This document shows, one piece after another, positions 44,512 through 56,400 of a stretch of 64,000 nucleotides of DNA. Both the position numbers and the translations under genes were made by a program. The notes beneath the pieces are model-generated. The model was given only the letters and a program-made list of their open reading frames with translations, ran no database searches and had not been told where the DNA came from. The DNA comes from Cryptomeria japonica (Eukaryota > Streptophyta > Pinopsida > Cupressales > Cupressaceae): contig NC_081405.1 in NCBI RefSeq assembly GCF_030272615.1, positions 20,785,047 to 20,849,046 of the forward strand, in the 5' to 3' direction. Within the stretch, counting starts at the first letter, position 1. Each line of letters opens with the position of its first letter.

Positions 44512-47500
44512 ATGAAATGTCTATCCTAGAATATCCGGGGGTTAGAATCCCTTGACAAGAAATATATGGTGAGAAGAATGTTGAGTAGTCATAAGGATTT
44601 GGACTTTGTCCTTCTTCAAGAAGTTAAAGCTATTAACTTCACCTTAGAGATCAATCTAAACTTCATATGGAAGGACTCCCTCAAATTCTTCACTAAACAT
44701 GATAAAGGCAAAGGAGGGGTTGCCATTCTTATTAACCCTAATTGGCAAAACTCTATCCTTTGCTCTGGAGTCTCCCCTTGTAATAGAGTTGCTTGGGTTA
44801 CTTTCCAACATGGAGATTCTTCATTCGGGTTGTGCAACATATACGCCCCCAATGACTACAGAGATAGATCTAAGCTCTGGAATTGGTTTGCTTCTCTTCT
44901 TGACATCCCATGGATCTTGGGGGGGATTTCAATATGGTCGAACACAAGGATGACAAATCAGGAGGTGTTGCAAATGAGTGGAAAGGTGGAGAAAATTTTC
45001 ACTGGGATAGAATGAAAAGCATGAAGAGATTGTTTGACCCATTAGAGGGATTAAAACATGTTCATAAGGGCATATGGTATACGTGGTGCAATTTCCCGAA
45101 AGTTGGTAGCAGAATCTACTCCAGACTGGATAATTTCTATACCAATAAGGACTTCTTCTCCTTTATCCACGACCACCAAGGTTGCCCGGTGGTGGTCAGA
45201 CCCTCCTCCCTCTCGGACCATCACCCCATCTTTGTTGAAATTGTTACTAGGAGTGCGAACAAACCTCATAGTAAGACTGGAGGTAAATTCATCCTCAACG
45301 ACAATCTCCTCAAAGACCAGGACATTCTTGTGGCTATTCATATAGTAAGAATGTTTAATAAGTGGAATCCCTCTAGTGGCTCCTATATCAACAATTGGGA
45401 TACCTCAGTCGGAAGTTGGCAGAAGATACTTGGCACCATTGGCAAAAAGAAGGCCAAAGATGCCAGACAGGTTGACCTAGTTCTATCCTCTAATCTGCTC
45501 AATGCAGAGCAAGCCCTTCAAAATGACCCTAGCAACTCTCATCTCAATATCCAAGTGACAATGGCTAGAGATGAACTCGAGAAAAGGCAGCATCATAAAG
45601 CACTAGGTGCCCGAACCAGAGCCAGGGTACTCTAGCTCGCTAAAGGACACAAAGGCTCTAAGTTATTTTTCAACATTCTGAAGCAAAAACAATGTAAGGT
45701 AAAGATTGATAAGCTATGGGTGGATGGCAAGGAAATTTCTGTTGACGAGGAAACCCTGAGTGAGTTCCTCAACTTCTACAAGCAGTTGTTCTCCTCCAAG
45801 GACTCTCTTGCTTCTAGGATTGCAAGGATCAAATGTGGGGATCTTATACCTAAGCTTGTATCTCCCGATGAGGCTATCTCTCTTAGTAGACCCTTTTCAT
45901 TGGAGGAAATTATTAAAGCCATTAATTCTCTTCACAATGACAAAGCCCCAGGACTGGACAAGCTTACCATAGAGTTCTATAAGGCTAATATTGCATGGGT
46001 TGTTGATGATCTTCTTGGGGTCTATAATGACGCCATCAAGACTAGGACTCTGGGAATTAACATTAATAGAGGATTGATCAAGCTTATTCGCAAAGAAGGG
46101 GACAAGACTCTAATCAAGAACTGGCACCCTATTACTCTACTCAATGTCTCTTACAAGATTCTTGCTAAAATGCTCGCCTTAAGGCTCGAAAATATCCTCC
46201 CCAAGTTCATATGCCCCACCCAAACTAGCTTCATTAAAGGGAGACACATCTTGGAAAATCTGGTTACAAGTTGGGAGGCCATGGAATGGGCTAGAGTTTC
46301 GGATCAAAAGGTGGCCATGTTTTTGTTAGACTTTGAAAAAGCCTATGACAGGATTGAATGGGGTTTCATCTCCACTATGCTCCAAGCCTTTGGGTTTCCT
46401 GGGATCTTTTTCCAGTTTGTTAAGTTCCTTCTTAGGGATTCTCATGCCCAGGTAGAAGTGAATGGTCTGCTTTCTCAACCCTTCAAGCTCAGTAGATCTA
46501 TTTGGTAGGGCTGCCCTCTTTCCCCTGCTCTCTTTGTGATTGCCTCTTATGCTCTTTTTTATCTGCTCAAGGATAACTCTCACTCCCCTAAGGTTAAGGG
46601 AATCTCCCTCCCAAATGACTCAAAGTTGATCAACATCCAATTTGCAGATGATACTGCTCTTTTTTTTGAATTATCAAAAGAGAATTTGGATGCTCTATCA
46701 TCCAAGCTTTCATTGTTCTGTGACGCCGCAGGGGCTAAGATCTCTCAACCCAAATCTACCCTGCTCGGATGGACTGAGAAACCTCTAGACTGGCTCTCTA
46801 CCTATGGGTATCAGTGGGGATGACCGAACACAATTGTCAGATATCTGGGGATCCCTTTTGTGATCTCTCCTTGCCTTAAGGACATGTGGTCATGGATTAC
46901 GGGGAAGATTGAATCCAAGCTCTCCAAGTGGAAAAAGCACTATTTATCGCTGGCAAGAAGAATGCAAATGTGCCAAAAGATCCTCTCATCATACAATATT
47001 TACTATGTGTATGTATGGATGTTCAATAATTATCAGATCAATGAGATACATAAAACCATCTGGGACTTTCTGTGGTCCGATGGAAGAGGTCACAGAAAAG
47101 CTCACTCAGTCAAATGGGATTGGTGCTGCATGGATAAATCTATTGGAGGTTTGGGTCTTAAGGATCTGAAAATCCAAGGGATTGCATTGGTTGCCAAATG
47201 GATTTTTCATGCTCTGGAAGGTAATGAACCATGGAAAGTGCTAATTCGTAATAATATTAAAATGGGGGTTCCTAAGAAAGCTAAATCTTGGAAGTTCCTC
47301 CCCATTAGTGATCTACTAGCTGGATCCTTTCCAGTTTCTACCGCAGGCTCTGTTATTTTTAAAACCATCTGGAAAGCATGGGAAATTATTAGATCTAATG
47401 TTGACAATGGTTGGAGCAGCCATGTTAATCAAGTTTGTGGGGAAAAGTCAATCTGGTGGAACTTAACCCATAAAGATAAGCCTCTCGCCCTTACTCAAGG

Positions 47501-48281
47501 GTGTTCGGCCAAAAAATGGGCCAGCAAAGGTATTTGTTGTTTCAAAGACATCATAGCAAACAGAACTCGAATCCCTTGGGATGAGCTCTCCACTAAATTT
47601 AATCTGCCTCTATCTAATAAGAGGACGTATAACATCTTGTGCAATGCATGTAATTTCCTTCAGCCTCCCATTGCTTGTGATGATAGCCGCCTTCTCTCCT
47701 TCACTTGGTTCGATGGAATCCCAATTGGGAACCTTAAACCTCTAGTTATTTACAAAACCCTCTCCTCTGACTGCAGCATCCTCAACCATCTCAATTCGAT
47801 CTGGTATTCTGACCTATTGCATGCTCAATGGGGTAATATTTTTAAAACTCTCTAGGGGTCTCCATTGGCTCCGAGGAAGAAAACCTTCAAATGGTTGCTA
47901 CTTCTTGATAAGCTCCCTACCAGATCGGACTACTCAAAAGAGGACCCGTGCTCTATTTGTAAAGTCAAGGAAACCAGTAGACACATCTTTTTCGACTGCA
48001 TTATTGCTAAGGAAATTTGGCTTATGTTTGGATTTACTCTTCCTGTAAATTGTAATATTCTTGATGTTGTTACAGGGATCATTAAAGGACTTAAGAAAGA
48101 TACTAATGTGTTCTGGAATTTACTTTCTGGTGATATCCTTTGGTATTTATGGAAAGTTAGGAATTTAGAAAAATATCAAGGGCAAGTAAGGATCCTTACT
48201 GAGTCTTTTCGAAGTCTCACCCTCAATTCTGTCTGCTCGCAGGTCACCATGGTATTCAGACTTAACAAAGAGAAGTTATGA
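44512..48281 (+). pseudogene. LINE ORF2 (endonuclease, reverse transcriptase, zf-RVT), decayed
   Basis: Starts MKCLS then an in-frame TAG (44527) where related elements have Trp, followed by NIRGL. The endonuclease part shows LLQEVK, NIYAPND, ILGG and LSDHHPIF. A frameshift near 44925 is followed by one long frame to 48281, broken by stops at 45633, 46506, 46821 and 47853. RT motifs: FSLEEIIKAINSLHNDKAPGLD, LLDFEKAYDRIEW and the catalytic FADDTALFF (about 46640-46670). The C-terminal zf-RVT has CSICKVKETSRHIFFDC near 47950. ORF2 nicks DNA and copies LINE RNA there; this copy cannot make it. Confidence 0.88.
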
Positions 48282-48600
48282 AGGTTCCTTTCAGATGGAC
48301 ATGCCACAGTATTCATCTTCAAGCTATCCCATGGCTACACTCGAGGAAGAACCAATGCCGAGAGAACTCCTTTTGTGAACACCATCGACGCTCTCATGGA
48401 AGAAATCAGGGGTAATGGCCACCAGGTTGGATAGAAGATGATCCAATCTGCGAGGATGTTGGATGATCTTAGGCTTTTTTGGATGGAAGGACCTACAAGA
48501 TGGATCACCTGGATTTTTAATCTAGGCTTACACCATGGACAAGATTTTGTTTTTTGACACTATTGTAATTAGCCCGATGTATAGCATGTACTGACAAAAC

Positions 48601-48956
48601 ACTTACTCACAATTTTGTACAGTTACTAAGTAATAGGTTGTTCATATTTTGTACAGTTATAACGAGTTGCTAAAACAGTTACACCCTTTTTTTTAATCCA
48701 GTTTATTAACTTTATCAATACAAATCATAATTAATTATAAATTCTTTTTGTCTTGACTAACTTATAGATGTAATTTTTTTAATAGAATATTATTATTGAA
48801 AAATTATTTTTTTCAATCTAATTGACTCATAATTTCTACCCCGTATTTTAACAAATAATTAAAAACTATGAAAATTCATATTATTTTATTTTAACTTTAA
48901 TTTAATATTTATTATTTTATGTCATTTAATATATATAATAAATATACCGAAAGGAT
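48601..48956. other. AT-rich spacer between the two LINEs
   Basis: TTTTGTACAGTTA occurs twice (48613 and 48645). Otherwise only AT-rich DNA. The part from about 48878 resembles the sequence just after the second LINE's tail. Confidence 0.5.
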
Positions 48957-50479
48957 TGGCTGGGAGGAAAAGGTCAAAAGATTGTTTACTCACTCTTAGG
49001 ACCAGGTCATTTAGTATAGTTGGCTTTCCACTGCTGGTGCTGTCAAAGTTTCTGATTTGGGCAAGCATTTAGGGATCATCTATAGTCATTTGAATTGAGC
49101 AGTGGTTTCAACGATGTAATAGGATTAGAAAAAGAGTGGCTAGTAGTCATTTTTTGCTAATCAATGATGTACATGGGCGCTACCCTCGTTTTGGTGAGTT
49201 CCATCAAGGTTTCATTGGGTAAAGGTTAATTTTGATGAGGCCTCATGAGGTAAACCAAGACCTCTAGGAGCTAGGTGCATTGTTCAAATCATGACTAAAG
49301 GGTACTTGTCTTGGAGGCTAGGAAGTTAGTGTATGGAACAAACAATGAAGCTGAATTTCAAGCTGCATGGTTGGGGATCTTAGTTTGAAAACGATTTTGT
49401 GCCATAAAGGTTCATCTTGAGAGTGACTCCATGATCACCACTAATGCTATTAGATGCAAATATACACCTAATTGGAAGTTGAAAAGGCTACTAGTCTAGA
49501 TGTGGAAAGAGATGTATGAGTTTGAAGATGTGTGTGTATCTCATGCCTATAGAAGAGGCAACCAAGAGGCAAACATGTTAGCTAGTTGGGTTATTGATAT
49601 GGGGGAATCAACTTGGTTGATGGATTTAAATGAAGTGTAGAGTAGTTGGAAATGGGAATAATATGATGAGCGATCGATGAAGGATGGGGCCATTAATGGT
49701 GACCAAGGTGGTCGCATTAATGCATTAGTGAGGATGAAGCGGGAGAAAGTTCGCAATGCAAATGCAATAAGTGAGCTCATTAATGGGCATTGTAGTTGTA
49801 AATGGATGGCACTAGAAAGGTAGGATGGATACAACCATAAGCTTGGATGCAATGGAGTAGTAGATGGGTTCCAAAGGGAATATTACAAATGTGAGGTTGT
49901 TGAAGGTGTTTAAGACAAGGTACGTGAAAGTTTTGCATGCCATCAAGCTAATTTTCCAAGGTGAGGGTATGTCAACTCCTTCTGATACCATGCTAACATA
50001 GACATAGTGTCTACATTCCTTGTGTGGTTGTTTGAGTTGTGCAAGGATAGAGCTCTGACCAAGCAAATAATGGAGAGGCTAGTATGGATGAGGTGGTGAG
50101 TGAATATGAAGAAGTGGACATGGCAATGGAGGGATTTGGGCCAAGCCTACTCTGCCATATAACGACCCATGGATACTATTCATTATCTCGAAGAATGGTG
50201 GTGAGATGGAGGCTCAACAAGAAAAAGCAGCAAATGCTAGAGTTTTTAAAAGAGGTGATTAAGGGAATGGAAGGATTAGCGATGCCTCTAGCTAAAGATG
50301 GGTGGAAGATTGACAATAATCGACAAGAGTTTCCGAACTAAGGGTTTTTAAGTGGAGTATATAGCTTCCTATTTGGTGGGTGTTTTTGTTTCTCTTTTGG
50401 AATTCATTGAAGCTATCTTATTGTAATGAGTGAGGTCCCATAGCCAATTTTATTAAACAAAAGAAAAAAAGAAAAAAAG
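48957..50479 (+). mobile_element. 3' end of a second LINE, with RNase H domain and A-rich tail
   Basis: 5'-truncated. Contains an RNase H block (49340-49620), a downstream frame (50084-50341, ending DGWKIDNNRQEFPN) and an A-rich tail AAGAAAAAAAGAAAAAAAG ending about 50479. Plant L1 elements of one lineage carry an RNase H after the reverse transcriptase, which the first LINE lacks. Frames are broken repeatedly. Confidence 0.65.
49340..49640 (+). pseudogene. RNase H (RVT_3) fragment of the second LINE
   Basis: AEFQAAWLGI, VHLESDSMITTNAI, YTPNWKLKRLL, FEDVCVSHAYRRGNQEANMLASWV match the order of the plant LINE RNase H: E, D and the final 'H..R..N..AD.LA' region. It contains in-frame stops, for example in the LGILV/KRF and RLLV/MWKEM joins. 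Confidence 0.7.
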
Positions 50480-50727
50480 ATATGTTATTTTATTTTAACC
50501 ATAATCTAATATTTTTATTTTATAATAATAACATTATAGATTTAGTACAATTTTATATTTTTTATATTAATATATTTATTATTTTATATTATTTAATAAA
50601 TATAGTATATACATATATATAATTTTCAGTAAATAATACATTATTATAAATATAAATATTTATTTTATATTATTTGATGTATATAATAAATATATGTTTT
50701 ATATTTAATAAATAATGCATCTATTAT
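50480..50727. other. AT-rich DNA and left target duplication of the SINE
   Basis: Nearly pure AT. The last 17 bases (50711-50727, AATAATGCATCTATTAT) are the left target duplication of the retroposon that follows. Confidence 0.6.
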
Positions 50728-51282
50728 GGGATCGCCCCACAATGCAACGATAGTTGCAAACCCATTGTTGATAATGGGCCTTTGGTTCAAGTCCCACCTA
50801 GGTTGATGCTTGTTGATGAAGAGATAAGGAGTGAATGAAGAAGATAAGGAGCGATCAAAGAATATAAGAAGTGAATGAAGAGATAAGGAGAACAAAGAGA
50901 TAAGGAGTGATCAAAGAATATAAGAAGTGAATGAAGAGATAAGGAGTCAATGAAGGGATAAGCAATGAACATAGAGATAAGGAGTGATCAAAAAAGATAA
51001 GGAGTGAACAAAGAGATTAGAAGAATAGAGATATAAGGAGTGAATGAAGAAATAAGGAAAAAATGAAGAAACAAGGTGTGGGCGGAAAGAAAAGGAAGAA
51101 GGAGAGATAAGGAGTGACATGGAAAGATAAGGAACAGAGCAGAGTGATAAAGAAGTACTTCTGGTCTAGAGGTTAATCCCAACATCTTAGCATTCCCAAC
51201 GTTTGAGGATGAGGTCCCTAAAAAATGTGGCCTCACTGGTTCATAGCTCCAGTCAAAAGTGATCACTGATAAAATAAAATAA
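50728..51282 (+). mobile_element. Composite SINE-like retroposon with internal minisatellite
   Basis: Flanked by AATAATGCATCTATTAT (50711-50727) and AATAATGCATATATTAT (51283-51299), a 17-bp duplication with one change, and ending in an AAAAT-type tail: the marks of LINE-machinery retroposition. The 5' head is tRNA-like: perfect hairpin CCCATT-GTTGAT-AATGGG (50761-50778) in the anticodon-arm place, then a B box GGTTCAAGTCC (50784-50794). The middle is a purine minisatellite (about 50814-51155). Near the 3' end lie a perfect A box TGGTCTAGAGG (51162-51172) and a weaker B-box-like GGTTCATAGCTCC (51238-51250). Non-coding. Confidence 0.7.
50814..51155 (+). repeat. Purine-rich minisatellite inside the SINE
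   Basis: About eighteen variable copies of GAGATAAGGAGTGAATGAA-like units of 17-20 bp, with a 56-bp higher-order period: GCGATCAAAGAATATAAGAA at 50851 and a near copy at 50907. Almost no T outside GATAAG and GTGA words. Confidence 0.88.
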
Positions 51283-51299
51283 AATAATGCATATATTAT

Positions 51300-52316
51300 A
51301 TTTTTATTATAAAAATTAAATCTATAATATTGTATGTAATATTCAAATAATATTATTTATTATATTATATATTTTATAAATAATAGATAATCTAATCTAA
51401 TATTATTATTTATTATTAATAATTATTATATATTTGTTATCAATATATTGAATCCTTAACTAATATTTTAGATTATATTATTATATTATACAGATTTAAC
51501 ATTTTATAAGAAGAAAATATAATATTTTATTTTACTTAATATTATGTTATTCAAAATTTAATGTTATATTTTTAAATATTATTATTTTATTATTATATTA
51601 AGTTACAATAAATAATAAACAACTCACATACTCATCGAAATAATTATCTATTAAGGAAGGACTAACAATTAATGAGATATCCATCCCTTTGAGATAGCTT
51701 GATTTCATACATATTTTGTGACCTCTAAGGTGAAACTTTGCAAGGACCAATCTTCTAAGGTTTGAACTCATTATATATCACTTTAGAGAATTTTATTTCT
51801 TCAAGTGCGCCATGAATTCATCATCATGTGTAAGACTTGTGTTTTCTTTTATGTTTACTTGTGTACAATTTGAATATAGGATCACTTTCTTCCAGCTTTT
51901 TATTTATTTGTGCACTAACACCCTGATTTTCTATGTGAAGCCGTCAACATTTGTGTTGATGCACTTATAAATTTCAATCTTTAATAGGTTTGTGACGCCT
52001 TTTGGAAATGTCTCATAAACCAATCAAAATGTTGTTATCCTAACTGACCTTTTCACTAAATTATTGTATGCGAACTCAACATATGTAGAAAAAGTGTCCC
52101 CTTATAAGGGTTTTCCTTCAAAAAAAATAAAAAAATTGAAGGCATATCCATGACTCCAATTTATAGACTTATCTTGAAAATTTATTAAATATATATATAT
52201 TATGCAAAATTCTAATTGAGGTATGTTCTCAAGTCTTTCCATGGAGTGTACTAAAAATGACTAAAGAACTTTATATCTTTATCTAAGGTGACATTATACA
52301 TCAATCTATGTCATGT
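51300..52316. other. AT-rich region, no gene seen
   Basis: 51300-51640 is almost pure A/T. The remainder lacks a supported frame, though it may be decayed retroelement sequence upstream of the third Tat-like 3' end. Confidence 0.45.
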
Positions 52317-52417
52317 TACTACTTGCCTAATAAATAAGTACATAAACCTAGACATATCATTCAACTTATTAAAATCAGTGAAAGGTGTTATATATGGAAA
52401 CATATCAACAAATATTA
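52317..52417 (+). repeat. Direct repeat, copy 1 (about 101 bp)
   Basis: TTACTACTTGCCTAATAAAT to CAACAAATATTA; copy 2 at 53186-53287. Confidence 0.9.
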
Positions 52418-53185
52418 AGATAGAATCATTACTTCTCTAGATACAAACCAACCCAAAGATATCATGAATGGAATGTTATTCCCAAGGAATGTGTAGTGTT
52501 TAGTGGCTTATAAAATCTCATTTAATATGCTAGAATTGTACTATTTAAAATGATTTAATAATAACAAGTATGCATCTTAGTAGAAAACTCATCCTATAAT
52601 ACCTCTCTTCCATCAAGGATTGCATCATATTTGTGTCAAAATCACATGTGCGAAAATATTTATCATGAATGAGATTCTCTCTTTGAATTGAAAAAAATAC
52701 ACTTTTTTTCATTTAGAAGACAAGTACCTACGTAAAAATTCTTCATATGAGTCTTTGCATGTAGCCTACCTAGTTCTATGCATGTGTGTCATGCATCTAC
52801 AAAATCTAGGTCTATGACATAGAAACCCTTAATTATGTCCATGATCACTAGTTCAACTATCATTATAGATAATAATGTTGATGTCATTATCAAGGTGCTT
52901 GTATTATTATTTATTTCACCAACTCTATGTTTGACCATGAAAACCAAATTTTGCAGATGGTTTACTTGCACCATGTGTCTACAATTCAATATTACTTGTA
53001 TTGATAAAATTCAATGCTTAGTTGTTAATGTTCAACATAAATTTATTGAACAACAAATTATGACTCCACTTTTACAATTATTGAATAAATACATAAACTT
53101 ATTGGTCATAGAAAGAGTATTTTTCCTCTTATCACTAATTTCTCACTAAGTGTGTGATTGGTTTCTTGACTCGATACTACACTAA

Positions 53186-53287
53186 TTACTACTTGCCTAA
53201 TAAATAAGTACATAACCCTATACATATCATTCAACATATTAAAAGTAATAAAAGGTGTTATATATGTAAACATGTCAACAAATATTA
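53186..53287 (+). repeat. Direct repeat, copy 2 (about 101 bp)
   Basis: About 90 percent identical to 52317-52417 by eye, offset 869 bases. Confidence 0.9.
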
Positions 53288-53331
53288 TGTTACATCCCAC
53301 GTGTGCCCTAAATATTTTGATGATGTTATGA

Positions 53332-53452
53332 TGGCTACATATCATTTACAAACAACATAATATTTGTACACTGATACTGATAATGGTGATTCAACTGTAA
53401 ATATCAGTTAATAGTGGTCAATTATTGGCTACATATCATTTACAAACAACAT
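53332..53452 (+). repeat. 27-bp repeat pair
   Basis: TGGCTACATATCATTTACAA plus ACAACAT at 53332-53358 and 53426-53452, identical. Confidence 0.92.
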
Positions 53453-54870
53453 TGAAACCACTACAGAGTTATAAAAACCTCAAATATTGCAATTAAAGAT
53501 TGTTTAAATTTGATAAGGAATATGTGGCATATGGTATCAAATAATACAACATTACCATTAACCGAATGGTTTCATACTTACGATCATGAGTGGGCAAGAT
53601 GCTAGCTCATGAGAACAAGCATGAATCCTACATATAAATAATCTTAGTAATTGTCAAATGGAAGGATAAACCATAAGGGTGATTGTCACCACAAGTTTGT
53701 TTGACCCGTATGTTTAACTCGAGTCCACGTGCATGTAAGTAAGCCCATTAAGCCTCCAAAGAGTCAGTATGCAATTAGCATAAGAAGACAAACACAATGG
53801 CTTGGAAAACTTCATTGGTTTAAGTTTAACCGAGTAGGGTGATGAACAATGACTGCATGCATTGATGTGTTGCAAACTCATAAATCCTTTGGCCAAGGTG
53901 ATGCTAAAAATTGTAAGCATCAGTCAATTCTTTTGATCCAAATATACAACCTAGTCATAGGTCATACAAGTTAGGAGTAACCTATGGTGTGTGATGGACT
54001 AGGGATTGTGTAGGGTCAAACACCAGTCTCATATGACATTAGATCCAACATCTATCACTTTCTTGCGAAGGGTCGAGCCTTTCTAGTTGGAAATGGTACA
54101 AGGGGACTAGTAAGTTTGTGGTTGGGCGGAAAAACACCCTAATGATACTTTCCCTCTATCAGCATAGTAAAGATTATCTAAGTTCAGAATGGAATATAAA
54201 AGTTGTAAACACTAAACCTCTTTTCAGCTTTATTTATCTAGTTGTACTATATTATGTTTATACAATTAATCTTATGCAAATATTTTACATATTTTCTAGT
54301 TTAATTTCCGTTTTTTGTTTCAAAAAAAATGTTTATCTAGATTTTCATGTTTCTAATTTTCAGTTTCAATGTTACATATTGTTGCAAATATTTAGTTGCT
54401 CGTTGTATACAATCATACTTGATATACATGATTTATTTGATGCACATACTAACCCTAGATAGTGGATCTCTTACGTGCTCTTTCATGTCTTGAGACTATT
54501 GCCTTTGATTTTTCTATGTTTGGGGCCATTTCGTTGTTGTGATGCACTTGTCTCTCAAATGTATGTATGCTACCTTATTACAATTGCTCTTGGTAAGGCA
54601 TACACAATCGCTTTAATGTGGGGACATGCACTCGACTATATGTTACACTTGATGCACACACCATGAGGTTTGGTTTGTATACTTTGATCACAAACCATGA
54701 TATATTTTGTGCACATTACAACATCCATTTTGTAGTCAATTTTTGTTCAGATTACTTTGCAAGCTAAGACTTAATTTTGAAATCTTTACGTTTGGTGCAC
54801 ATTGCAACACCAATTTTTGTTAGGTTTTTTAGATAAATGAGGTTTTACTTTGTAATCTCTTTTTACTAAC
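53453..54870. other. No gene seen; probable decayed retroelement 3' region
   Basis: Frames at 54118-54462 and 54475-54666 have no recognised family. Position upstream of a polypurine tract and LTR suggests this is internal Tat-like sequence. Confidence 0.4.
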
Positions 54871-54982
54871 ATGACTCATAGTAAGTAGCTTCTTAATAGA
54901 CCAAGAAGTCACGTCTCTTCTCTTTCTCTTTGCTCATATGGCTCATAGTAAGTAGCTCCTTACTAGACCTAGAAGGCATATG
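54871..54982 (+). repeat. Tandem repeat, about 67-bp unit, two copies
   Basis: ATGACTCATAGTAAGTAGCT (54871) and ATGGCTCATAGTAAGTAGCT (54938), each followed by a diverged TTA(A/C)TAGACC(A/T)AGAAG. Tandem repeats are typical just before Tat-type right LTRs. Confidence 0.85.
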
Positions 54983-55167
54983 TTTTCTTCATTCTTGCAT
55001 GCTCCATATGTTGATACTATTGCTTCTTTTATTTTGACGTTTTAGACCAATGAGATCCTAGGTCCTTGGGGGTTTGGTGTTTCTCATCTCTTTAATGTCT
55101 TGTTGAAATTCTTTCAATGCTATCCTTTACTTTACTGAGAGAATGAGCATAAGGTCATACTCCCACT

Positions 55168-55182
55168 AAAGTGAGGGTTGAA
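55168..55182 (+). other. Polypurine tract of a third Tat-like element
   Basis: AAAGTGAGGGTTGAA with CATACTCCCACT just before, nearly the same as 24045-24059. Confidence 0.75.
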
Positions 55183-56400
55183 TGTAGTGTCGTAAATTGT
55201 ATCCTCATACAATTTCATACTCATTTGGGGATCACTTTGGTGCTTCTCCTTGCTTGCCTCTGAGACTATGTGATGCTGCTCAAAATAGTGCTTGATTCTA
55301 GAAGTTTAACACCTTGTCTCTGCTTTTTGACTTTGTTCTAATCCGAGAGGATTGGACTAGGATAGGCACCTAGTGCCATAGTCCAACCAAAAGGGGCCCA
55401 AGTTTGAACCCTCTAACAAATGGAAAATGTTGAGCGAGAAAATGCTTCCAACGTTGGCCTTCTTCGAAATTTTCAACATGTTTCAAAATGTTGAGAATAA
55501 AAGAAATTATTATCCCTTCATTTGAAACATCTCTCAATCATATCTCATTAAGGAATTCAATTCACATCAAACAATTCAATAGAGAAAGCAATCAAAGCAT
55601 TCTCAAGGCAGTGAAAGAGAGGTCAGATATTTAGATTTTTAAGAATTCAAGATGGCCTCCATGATCAAGTTTATGTGAGGGCATGCATGATCTTCCACCT
55701 AGCAACATCAATCTTTCATGTAGACTATGAGGCAAGAAGATTCATATTAGCAAAGGTATAACATCATCAATTATGCATTTTATTAAGGTTTTTAGCCTCT
55801 ACCCTCCAAAGGTAAGCTCTCTTTTTCATCATGATTGCTGTAGGGTTAATTCCAACTTGGGGTTTGACTTAGAAAAACTCACGGGGGCTTCGTTGGCTAG
55901 GCAATATTGTATCACGTGCATTCATGTTGGGGGGTTAGATATCCTAAAAAATTGAAGACAATATATTGCCTATCTAGTGAAAATAGGGGGCTTTTTAATT
56001 TGGGCTTTGAAAAAATACAATATTTGGTGAAAATAGGGGGGATTTTAATTCGAGCTATGTATTGGCAGGGGGTGACAAAAAAGGAGTTTAGGGCAATATT
56101 TTTTGAAAATAGGGGGATTCTTTAGTATGCCATGAAAGCATAACCCAGGTTCACTAAGTGAAGCCCTTGTGGAAAAACTTTTATACAACTCAACACCATT
56201 TCCCCTCTCTTGTGTGTGCAGGATTCAAATATGATAGAGAAGGTTTGCAAATTCAAAAACTGTAGACTGAGACAAAGAGATCTAGACTTTGAAGAAGCAG
56301 GAAACCCTAGTCAGTGGCAACTATTGTCAGTGTCCAACACTTTTTTGACAATGTTTCAGGGAGATAATCTTTGAAACATCCTAATTCGAAATATATTCAC
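55183..56400 (+). mobile_element. LTR of a third Tat-like element (right end approximate)
   Basis: Starts TGTAGTGTCGTAAATTGTAT, related in layout to the LTRs at 9900 and 24060 but too different for the same family. It contains a three-copy GAAAATAGGGGG repeat (55979, 56029, 56105). I could not find the matching left LTR, so the element is truncated or extends beyond recognition; the right edge is a guess. Confidence 0.55.

Larger units (their letters stand above)
42355..48600 (+). mobile_element. L1-type LINE, full length but decayed
   Basis: About 6.2 kb, plus strand: a GC-richer 5' leader starting near GGAGGGGAGAGCGCTCTGC, ORF1 with DUF4283 and zinc knuckle, ORF2 with APE endonuclease, reverse transcriptase and C-terminal zf-RVT, and a 3' end with a GCCCGATGTATAGC block. 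No poly(A) tail or target duplication could be located, so both ends are approximate. It starts within 400 bases of the UTP18 start codon, facing away from the gene. Confidence 0.85.

Noticed and set aside
50665-51266. Reverse-strand frames with repeated LFIHSLLI-type peptides
   Set aside because: Translations of the purine minisatellite inside the SINE, not genes.
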